Origin: Aestuariivita sp.
GTDB taxonomy: Bacteria; Pseudomonadota; Alphaproteobacteria; Rhodobacterales; Rhodobacteraceae
Length of the DNA: 37,238 nt
NCBI GenBank assembly: GCA_026710055.1
Contig: JAPORV010000408.1
Span: 1-37,238, forward strand
Reading direction: 5' to 3'
Below, one piece after another: positions 29,825 through 37,238 of the stretch (position 1 is the stretch's first letter; each line of letters opens with the position of its first letter). The notes under the pieces were generated by a model that saw nothing but the letters and a program-made list of their open reading frames with translations, did not search any database and had not been told where the DNA came from. The position numbers and the translations under genes are program-made.

Positions 29825-31926
29825 TTATGGAAAATGGATCAGATCTTTTTTTGTCTAAATCAGTCAAGCGACTTCTGAACTCCAATCAATTTCACGACGA
29901 TCACAAGCATCCTGGTCTTCTACTAGATAAATTCTCGTGGTCATCTTCGCAAGAAAATCAGAAGAAATGTATCAATAAAGTACGTGGTTGTACCGGTGAT
30001 AAAGAGCTATTGACGAATTTACGCAGAAGACGCACAGCGATATTCAATGAATTAAATATAATCCAATTGCATGGTCAAACATCAGGTTCTTTAGCACTTC
30101 ATCTTTCCAGAGCTAATGCTCACGAAAATGTCGGGTTTGCGCTGCATCCAACATATGGCTTTGCTTATTTACCTGCAACCAGTTTGAAAGGAGCAACTCG
30201 TACTTGGGCTGAGGAGGTTTGGAAATCAAGCCAAAATCATACTGATCAAGAAGAGACCCAAAACAAAATTGATACTGTTTTTGGTACTACATTGTCTGCT
30301 GGACGAATCACTTTTCACGATGCTTGGCCGATAAACTGGCCTAGCTTGAACTGTGATATCCTTAACTCCCATCATACAGAGTATTATCGGAGCGCAGGCG
30401 AGACATTTCCACGCGATACCGAAGAACCAGTACCGGTATATTTTCTTTCTATAATGGCCGGATCTAAATTTGAGTTCATATTATCTGACCGAGAAAATGA
30501 CTCTACAGAAATGCTCGAATTAGTTAAAAGCTGGATGTGTAATGCTTTAGAACGATCAGGAGTTGGCGCAAAAACTGCATCAGGTTACGGGCGCATATCG
30601 TTCAGCGACAATACTCATTATACTTCATCTGTTGAGATATTTCCGAGCAAGTTTATGCGCAGTGAGTATTCTTTAATTTTGTTGTCCCCAGCTTTTCTAG
30701 CCGGTGCAGACCAAAGAGACTTTGATTGCGATTTACGTCCTGCAAGCCTTCGCGGAGTTCTTCGTTGGTGGTGGAGAACTATGCATGCTCATCACTTAAG
30801 TTCTTCTGATCTTGCACAACTTGAAGCACTTGTTTGGGGTGATACAAATAAAGGGAGCAATGTAAGTCTATCAATATTGTCTGATAGAATGAATGTAGAC
30901 GCAATTTCCTATAACAAAAAAGAAATAGGAGAACGACATAGACTCCCAAAGCCAAAAAATAGAAAAACAATTCAAGGCCTCTTTTATATCTCGTACGGAA
31001 TGGATGACACCAAAAATGCAAATGGACGATACTTTCGAATGCCGGATGATAAATGGACACTGACTCTAACTACAAAGGAGGTCCGCAAAGATAATATAAA
31101 TATTCCAGCAATCACAATAATGAAACAAATAGAAGCCTCGCTTTGGTTATTGACTCATTTTGGTGGAATAGGTTCTAAATCACGAAAGGGATTCGGTTCA
31201 TTTGAGAGTGTTAGAGTTAAGGGAATTAATTCAATTGAAGATTGTAAGAAAATTAGTTTTGAGTTTCGCAACCTGTGTGAACTTAATTGCCAAGATAATC
31301 GCTCAAGGGGTCTATCTACATTAGAAAGTTTACTTGAACCTATTGAAATAGAAACTTCGGTGAACTGTCCGTGGAATACTTTAGATACAATTGGATCTGT
31401 ATATCAGAAATTCATAAAAAGTTTGCCAAAGGAACAACGTCAAGATTTTGGTCTTCCACGAAAAAAATTATCTATGAACAAACGCTTTGCATCTCCCGTG
31501 CATTGGAGTCTTGCGCGTAAAGCCAATAAAAATTTAGTGATTAGGATGGTAGTTTTTGCGCAGCAATCTAAAACAACAAGTCCATTTGAAAAATCAAAAA
31601 GTAACTTTAAAGAATTTCGAAATACTATCAAAACTGAATTAGAATCCCTAAATTCGCAGCCACAAACTAACATAATCCCACCTCTACTACCACAACGACA
31701 AAAAAGTCAACTGAAATCAGGAGAAGAAGTTAAAGCAATACTTCTTGAAAAAAAAACAAAGAAGGGCGGTTGGAGAGCTCAGGAGTTGGTGTCTCGAATT
31801 ACTGGTAATATACAAAATTATATAGAAATGCCAGCCGACCTTAAACCTGGTGATGAGGTTACTCTAATTGTAAAAATACCCAATCCAACAAATGCAGCGT
31901 TTGCATGGCCAACGCCAAAAAATTAA
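29821..31926 (+). CDS. Cmr6-Cmr1 fusion RAMP protein with C-terminal OB-like extension
   Basis: 701 aa. N-terminal half: Cmr6-like ALHPTYGFAYLPATSLKGATRTWAEE and GVGAKTASGYGRI. C-terminal half: Cmr1-like LILLSPAFLAGADQRDFDCDLRPASLRGVLRWWWRTMHA and GGIGSKSRKGFGSF. Tail GEEVKAILLEKKTKKGGWRAQ...LKPGDEVTLIVKIPNPTNAAFAW. Confidence 0.88.
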   Translation: MIMENGSDLFLSKSVKRLLNSNQFHDDHKHPGLLLDKFSWSSSQENQKKCINKVRGCTGDKELLTNLRRRRTAIFNELNIIQLHGQTSGSLALHLSRANAHENVGFALHPTYGFAYLPATSLKGATRTWAEEVWKSSQNHTDQEETQNKIDTVFGTTLSAGRITFHDAWPINWPSLNCDILNSHHTEYYRSAGETFPRDTEEPVPVYFLSIMAGSKFEFILSDRENDSTEMLELVKSWMCNALERSGVGAKTASGYGRISFSDNTHYTSSVEIFPSKFMRSEYSLILLSPAFLAGADQRDFDCDLRPASLRGVLRWWWRTMHAHHLSSSDLAQLEALVWGDTNKGSNVSLSILSDRMNVDAISYNKKEIGERHRLPKPKNRKTIQGLFYISYGMDDTKNANGRYFRMPDDKWTLTLTTKEVRKDNINIPAITIMKQIEASLWLLTHFGGIGSKSRKGFGSFESVRVKGINSIEDCKKISFEFRNLCELNCQDNRSRGLSTLESLLEPIEIETSVNCPWNTLDTIGSVYQKFIKSLPKEQRQDFGLPRKKLSMNKRFASPVHWSLARKANKNLVIRMVVFAQQSKTTSPFEKSKSNFKEFRNTIKTELESLNSQPQTNIIPPLLPQRQKSQLKSGEEVKAILLEKKTKKGGWRAQELVSRITGNIQNYIEMPADLKPGDEVTLIVKIPNPTNAAFAWPTPKN

Positions 31927-31961
31927 CTCGCACAAAGCTGAAAAGATTTAAGGGAAATTTT

Positions 31962-33275
31962 ATGACAACCAACGATAAAGTACTCGTTTTGACAGTAGGA
32001 ACAGGAAATTGGAAAGATCTAGACGCAACTCTTTTCAAACCAATGGAAAAGAGCCTGCGAGATGGAACTTGGAGCAAGATAATCCTACTGCCGTCTACAA
32101 AAACAGAAGAAAATGCTATTCAATTTCGAAGTCGTATGTCAGAATACGCCATAGAAATAAAACCTCTGCCAGAGGCTGAACAAGAAAACAATGCCGATTC
32201 CTGTTTCAACCATTTTGACAAAGTGCTAAGTGAAGTTTGTCAACACCATTGTAAAACTAAACTAATGATTGATTTTACGCGCGGTACTAAAGCCATGAGT
32301 GCTGCGATAGTATTAGCCGCCGTGCGGCATCAAGTACCAAGACTACGGTATGTTGCTGGCCCGCGTGATGATCAAGGAATGGTTATTTCTGGCAAAGAGA
32401 CGGTGACTGAGGTTGAAACTACGAAAGCAACATGGCGTCTTAAAATTGAAGATGCAAAGAAATTAATGAATAAACATACCTTTTCAGCAATCCATGAACT
32501 CTTGCCTGATGTTGAAAATTCAAAACTCTCGGAAGCATTCGTACCGCAAGAATTTCAGAGTGAAATATCCAGATTGATAAGATTTGCAAACTTCTGGACG
32601 GCTTGGGACAGACTTGACTATGCCGTGGCGGTTGCATGCACATGTAAATTTAAGGAAAGCGAGCATCAAAAACTTCAAAATGAAATCAGTTGGCTCAAAT
32701 GCTTAAAAAACGAACCACAGGAAAGTAACACTCCAGATTATCATAATGACATGGCAAAATGGCTACTTTATGTAGCTTTCGATCTTTTGGAAAACGGATA
32801 CCGGAGAATTAAACAGCATCAGTTTGAAGATGCCCTTCTTCGAGCTTATCGTATAGTCGAAATGATTGGTCAAGTACGGTTATTCGAGAAAGATTACAAT
32901 AGTGCTTGCCTTGATCCATACGATAATTACATAGCCAAGTTTCGCTTAAAAAATAAAAAAAAATCGGCGGACTTCGGATCAATAGAAGTAAACGGTCGTA
33001 AAAAGCTAACCGCATCGCGCTTCATTGCTGCTAGGTTCTTAAACTATCTAGGTGATCCTTTAGGACAGAAATTAATTGACTTTGATAAGTCGACCAAGAC
33101 ACATATCAATACGAGTAATCGAAATCATAGTATTTTAATTCATGGGTTTTCTGCAACCAGCACTAATGCAGACCACCTTAATAAACTCTACGATCAAATT
33201 AAAAAATTACTAATTGAATTCTATCCAGAAATGGCTTCCAAATTCAAATTAGACCGGTTTGGATATTTCTTTTAA
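31962..33275 (+). CDS. CARF-domain CRISPR ancillary protein (TIGR02710/Csm6-Csx1-like) with C-terminal HEPN RNase motif
   Basis: CARF: VLVLTVGTGNWKDLDATLFKP and LMIDFTRGTKAMSAAIVLAA. HEPN RX6H: RNHSILIHG. Start chosen at MTTNDK after AAGGGAAATTTT; the ORF track begins at 31905. Confidence 0.88.
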   Translation: MTTNDKVLVLTVGTGNWKDLDATLFKPMEKSLRDGTWSKIILLPSTKTEENAIQFRSRMSEYAIEIKPLPEAEQENNADSCFNHFDKVLSEVCQHHCKTKLMIDFTRGTKAMSAAIVLAAVRHQVPRLRYVAGPRDDQGMVISGKETVTEVETTKATWRLKIEDAKKLMNKHTFSAIHELLPDVENSKLSEAFVPQEFQSEISRLIRFANFWTAWDRLDYAVAVACTCKFKESEHQKLQNEISWLKCLKNEPQESNTPDYHNDMAKWLLYVAFDLLENGYRRIKQHQFEDALLRAYRIVEMIGQVRLFEKDYNSACLDPYDNYIAKFRLKNKKKSADFGSIEVNGRKKLTASRFIAARFLNYLGDPLGQKLIDFDKSTKTHINTSNRNHSILIHGFSATSTNADHLNKLYDQIKKLLIEFYPEMASKFKLDRFGYFF

Positions 33276-34321
33276 TGCCTACGCTTTACGTTACTGAACC
33301 TGGATCGGTAGTAAGACGAAGAACAGGCTCATTCATTGTCACTTGCAATAAGGAAGAAAACCAATCGATAAGTGAACCCAGCAAAAAAAAATCTATTCGA
33401 CTTGAAGTTGAACCCCATCGTCTGGAAATGATCGGTTTAGTCGGTCGAGTGCATATAACTGCAGAAGCCACAAGGATGTGCCTGGACAATGATATTGCAG
33501 TGTCATGGCTTTCTAGAAATGGGAAGCTTCGCGGCAGGTTGGTTCCAGAACTATCGCGCACTGCTGATCTACGCTTGTTACAATATCAAACTATTAATAA
33601 TGTTACGGGTACTTTGAAGCTATGTAAAGCGATTATTGATGCCAAACTTGCGAATGCTGCAAGTCTGATTTCAATGATAAGGTCAAACCGCCCAAAAGAA
33701 CCGCGCTTTTCTCATGCTATTGCACATCTTGGTCGATTACGAGAAAAAGTATCCGAGATAAATGACCTTCAAATTTTGCTTGGATGTGAAGGAGAAGGCG
33801 CAGCACAATATTTTTCTGTTCTTGGCTTAGCATTTTCTGGTGATATTACTTTTGAAACTCGTCGACGCAGACCACCACCGGACCCTGCGAACGCGCTACT
33901 ATCTTTAGGTTATGTCTTGTTGGCAAATCTTATCGCCGGAATGCTAGAAGCACGTGGTTTTGATCCTTATATGGGAGTTTTTCATAAGCAGCGATCCGGC
34001 CGTCCATCGCTTGCGCTTGACATAATGGAGGAATTTCGCCATCCAGTTGTTGATCGTTTTGTCTTAAGATTATGTAATCGACGCCAATTAAAATCTGATG
34101 ATTTTGAAACTAACCAAAGACATACAGGAACACGTCTTAAGCGAAACAGCTTAAAGCAATTTTTTCGAGAATGGGAGAAATTTCTAGATAATAAAATGGC
34201 CAACCTTGATAGCGACTTAACTGTTGAAGAAGCACTTCATCGTCAGATTAACAGATTCGCTGATTATTTGCGTGGAAGAGATTTATATCAACCTTTGCTA
34301 CTTAGGGAAGCTGATGAGTAG
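33275..34321 (+). CDS. cas1: CRISPR-associated endonuclease Cas1
   Basis: RLEMIGLVGRVHITAEATRMCLDNDIAVSWLSRNGKLRGRL; metal-ligand regions LGCEGEGAAQYF and GVFHKQRSGRPSLALDIMEEFRHPVVDRFVL. Confidence 0.96.
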   Translation: MPTLYVTEPGSVVRRRTGSFIVTCNKEENQSISEPSKKKSIRLEVEPHRLEMIGLVGRVHITAEATRMCLDNDIAVSWLSRNGKLRGRLVPELSRTADLRLLQYQTINNVTGTLKLCKAIIDAKLANAASLISMIRSNRPKEPRFSHAIAHLGRLREKVSEINDLQILLGCEGEGAAQYFSVLGLAFSGDITFETRRRRPPPDPANALLSLGYVLLANLIAGMLEARGFDPYMGVFHKQRSGRPSLALDIMEEFRHPVVDRFVLRLCNRRQLKSDDFETNQRHTGTRLKRNSLKQFFREWEKFLDNKMANLDSDLTVEEALHRQINRFADYLRGRDLYQPLLLREADE

Positions 34322-34601
34322 ATATATTGTTTGCTATGATATATCGGATGACAAGCGGCGTCAGCGTATAGCTTCAATTCTTGATTCTTACGGTGATCGA
34401 GTTCAAGAAAGTATTTTTGAACTTCCCGTAAACTCTAAATTGTTGCAAGAGTGTAAAACGTTAGTTATGAAATCAATGGACATTAAACTAGATAGCTTGG
34501 TAATATACACTTTGTGTAAAAACTGTGATGAAAAGGCGCTTTATTTTGGTAAATTGTGCGCTACTGAGCGGATAGGAAGTGAAAATGTATTTATCGTATA
34601 A
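34314..34601 (+). CDS. cas2: CRISPR-associated endoribonuclease Cas2
   Basis: MSRYIVCYDISDDKRRQRIASILDSYGDRVQESIFELPV; 95 aa; ATG overlaps the end of cas1 (ORF track start 34224 is upstream). Confidence 0.95.
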   Translation: MSRYIVCYDISDDKRRQRIASILDSYGDRVQESIFELPVNSKLLQECKTLVMKSMDIKLDSLVIYTLCKNCDEKALYFGKLCATERIGSENVFIV

Positions 34602-34800
34602 GGCGGGACTTTTTCGTAATCTTAAAAAGAGTTAATTTAATGCGATGTTTACGAAGGACTATAAGTTAATGATTTTTAATGTTTTTCTGTAACGAAAAAA
34701 TATTTCTCAATCTGGCGCGGAATGAAAAACAAGAATTTAATTGACATTACGAAAAAAGTCGTCATAAACTATTGAGTTTTAGTGATAATTTCACCCCGTA
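34602..34800 (+). promoter_or_regulatory. AT-rich CRISPR leader with candidate pre-crRNA promoter
   Basis: Non-coding AT-rich gap between cas2 and the first repeat; TTGACA at 34741-34746, 16-nt spacer, CATAAA at 34763-34768, ~30 nt upstream of repeat 1. Confidence 0.6.
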
Positions 34801-36792
34801 GTTGACTGAACCGCCCCGCTTTTGAGGGGATTGAAATCTCAAATACTCTCCGCTTTCCGTAACAACTGCCGTGATATTGACTGAACCGCCCCGCTTTTGA
34901 GGGGATTGAAATATGCCTTCTCTGACACACCTCAACTGTTCTTTTACCGGTTGACTGAACCGCCCCGCTTTTGAGGGGATTGAAATCTATCAGAGCTTTA
35001 TGCTCTTTCCAGGATTCGATCTCGAAGTTGACTGAACCGCCCCGCTTTTGAGGGGATTGAAATATTAATTTTTTCAATTGCGACAAATAACGTCATCCAA
35101 AGTTGACTGAACCGCCCCGCTTTTGAGGGGATTGAAATCAAAGTGGGGTTCAGTTATTTTGATGGTGGTTATGCGTTGACTGAACCGCCCCGCTTTTGAG
35201 GGGATTGAAATATTTCCTCATTTTTTATCTGATGAAGACGATCAAGATTTGTTGACTGAACCGCCCCGCTTTTGAGGGGATTGAAATCGCGGAATCGTTC
35301 TATAGACATAAAAAAGTCCTTTTAGTTGACTGAACCGCCCCGCTTTTGAGGGGATTGAAATACAAAAAATTGATTGTCTTCGCCATCTATTTTTTTCTTA
35401 GTTGACTGAACCGCCCCGCTTTTGAGGGGATTGAAATAGTTGAACATGCTCTCCCTTTTCATTAACAGATCTAATGGTTGACTGAACCGCCCCGCTTTTG
35501 AGGGGATTGAAATAAGACTGCCTTTTTCAAGGCGTCTCCTAAGAATTCTGTTGACTGAACCGCCCCGCTTTTGAGGGGATTGAAATCTCCAGCTCTTCAA
35601 CTAAGGGGCGCATCAGATAGGGGGTTGACTGAACCGCCCCGCTTTTGAGGGGATTGAAATCATAGCAATGGCTTTATCCCGGTATAAATAAGATCTGTTA
35701 AGTTGACTGAACCGCCCCGCTTTTGAGGGGATTGAAATGAATGGAAAGAGCTTTTGCTCTTGATCCATCTGTTTCGTTGACTGAACCGCCCCGCTTTTGA
35801 GGGGATTGAAATCAAAAAGTTTTTTCATGGTTTTAATGCGGGCATTCACTTTGACTGAACCGCCCCGCTTTTGAGGGGATTGAAATCACACAAACATCCG
35901 GATCGTCGTCATTTTGATAATACATGGTTGACTGAACCGCCCCGCTTTTGAGGGGATTGAAATCCATTCAGGGAATTTTCCTTCAACCTCAACGACTTCC
36001 GTTGACTGAACCGCCCCGCTTTTGAGGGGATTGAAATCTCGATTATTTTCCTCATACCTCTTACGCGCTTTAAAAGTTGACTGAACCGCCCCGCTTTTGA
36101 GGGGATTGAAATTTTTGGAAGTTGATTCTCTGTATTCTATGCCGTCAACAAAGTTGACTGAACCGCCCCGCTTTTGAGGGGATTGAAATTCCACAATCAA
36201 GGATCTTGCGTTATAGATAATCTCTTTGTTGACTGAACCGCCCCGCTTTTGAGGGGATTGAAATTTCTTTTTAATGTATCCTCAACCAATTCACGTTGAT
36301 CTTCGTGTTGACTGAACCGCCCCGCTTTTGAGGGGATTGAAATGTTACAGTGTGCCCACTCAATGCTAAAATAATCCTCGTTGACTGAACCGCCCCGCTT
36401 TTGAGGGGATTGAAATTTGGGCCCATTTTTGTGGACCCAATCGGGAAGTCCTCTTGTTGACTGAACCGCCCCGCTTTTGAGGGGATTGAAATCTGTTTGC
36501 TCCTCTTCAGGAGCAGTGGAAGTTTGTTCTGTGTTGACTGAACCGCCCCGCTTTTGAGGGGATTGAAATACTACGGTGAGCCCAACTCCGCCGCAGACTT
36601 TAACCGTTGACTGAACCGCCCCGCTTTTGAGGGGATTGAAATGCAGAATGAAAAGTCAATAAATTTGAGAGATGTTGTTTAGTTGACTGAACCGCCCCGC
36701 TTTTGAGGGGATTGAAATTAAGCGACTTTTTGACTCCAAATTTCTTTGACGCTTTGTTGACTGAACCGCCCCGCTTTTGAGGGGATTGAAAC
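34801..36792 (+). CRISPR. CRISPR array, 27 repeats / 26 spacers
   Basis: Repeat GTTGACTGAACCGCCCCGCTTTTGAGGGGATTGAAAT (37 nt; CCCC/GGGG stem); spacers 36-42 nt by hand count; first repeat 34801-34837, last 36756-36792 (ends GAAAC). First-base variants at 34876 (A) and 35850 (T). Confidence 0.99.
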
Positions 36793-36829
36793 ACTACTTG
36801 GTTTTTACCCAAGTAACAGGAACAAGCCG

Positions 36830-37090
36830 ATGACTGGAATAAATCAAAAAAAGCAAACCCAACGCAGAACGGCGACCACAGAAATCTGTAAGAAGTGCAA
36901 ATCACATAATGTAAAAGTGGTTCGCAAAACGAAAAAATTGGCAAGGATGGGCGGGATAGCACTGGGAGGCACAGCTGGCTGGTGCACAAGGGCAAGCGTT
37001 GCTGCGGTGGTAAGAGGGGCGCTAGGACTTATCGGAGGAGGAGGAGGAGGATCGGCAATCGGCGCGGTTGCTGGTGCCACCTGCCCATAA
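36830..37090 (+). CDS. Small Cys-/Gly-rich hypothetical protein (CxxC plus glycine-rich hydrophobic C-terminus)
   Basis: 86 aa: ...EICKKCKSHNVKVVRKTKKLARMGGIALGGTAGWC...ALGLIGGGGGGSAIGAVAGATCP; possible RBS ACAGGA 36815-36820. Confidence 0.5.
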   Translation: MTGINQKKQTQRRTATTEICKKCKSHNVKVVRKTKKLARMGGIALGGTAGWCTRASVAAVVRGALGLIGGGGGGSAIGAVAGATCP

Positions 37091-37172
37091 GCTAAATTAG
37101 CTCTCAACAAGCCTAAAAAGGTGGTTTATAAGAGCCCGAATGGTTCTTTTTCTCATTCGGAGTTCCCTCACC

Positions 37173-37238
37173 ATGACACCTCTTGCACCAATCCGCCAGA
37201 CGTTATTTTCGCCGGAAGGTCAACAGATCTTAGCCGAG
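37173..37238 (+). CDS. Start of an ORF running off the window edge, unknown product
   Basis: ATG at 37173, open for 22 codons to the end (MTPLAPIRQTLFSPEGQQILAE). Confidence 0.3.
   Translation, partial: MTPLAPIRQTLFSPEGQQILAE

Noticed and set aside
24775-34601. Type III-C or III-E assignment of the CRISPR locus
   Set aside because: Cas10 keeps GGDD (not III-C) and separate Cmr3/4/5 subunits are present (not the single-protein III-E effector); type III-B with a Cmr6-Cmr1 fusion fits better.
34769-36995. Minus-strand ORFs across the CRISPR array (34769-35086, 35322-35600, 35613-35849, 35886-36200, 36600-36995) with repeated SIPSKAGRFSQ / NPLKSGAVQST / QSPQKRGGSVN peptides
   Set aside because: These are the three frames of the reverse-complemented CRISPR repeat, which lacks stop codons on that strand; not genes.
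36844-37110. Minus-strand 88-aa Pro-rich ORF opposite the small Gly-rich ORF
   Set aside because: Antisense of a GGA microsatellite (PPPPPP); no independent coding support.

Overview
The window is a low-GC chromosomal segment, probably alphaproteobacterial judging from gene content and the hisC-tyrA pairing. The left part holds housekeeping genes: an ExbB/MotA-like + OmpA/MotB-like pair, tyrA, hisC, rpsD, an Entner-Doudoroff cluster (eda-edd-zwf-gap), aspS, cfa and carB. Between aspS and cfa lies an accessory island (~15.6-18.9 kb) containing a palindromic element, an AAA-ATPase/PD-(D/E)XK protein, and a decayed fragment of a Type ISP-like helicase/methyltransferase. The right part is a complete-looking type III-B (Cmr) CRISPR-Cas locus: cas6, cmr2/cas10, cmr3, cmr4, cmr5, a cmr6-cmr1 fusion with a C-terminal extension, a CARF-HEPN ribonuclease, cas1, cas2, an AT-rich leader, and an array of 27 repeats and 26 spacers. 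Most notable observations: (1) the single-chain Cmr6-Cmr1 fusion; (2) Cas10 appears to have lost the HD nuclease motif (HD to HW) but keeps the GGDD cyclase motif and Cmr4 keeps its catalytic Asp, while an RX6H HEPN CARF effector is encoded alongside; (3) a 218-bp non-autonomous element with perfect 25-bp terminal inverted repeats and an 8-bp target duplication at 457-674; (4) the Type ISP methyltransferase pseudogene at ~18.1-18.4 kb; (5) a small Cys/Gly-rich ORF directly after the array. All calls come from reading the sequence; no database search was run.
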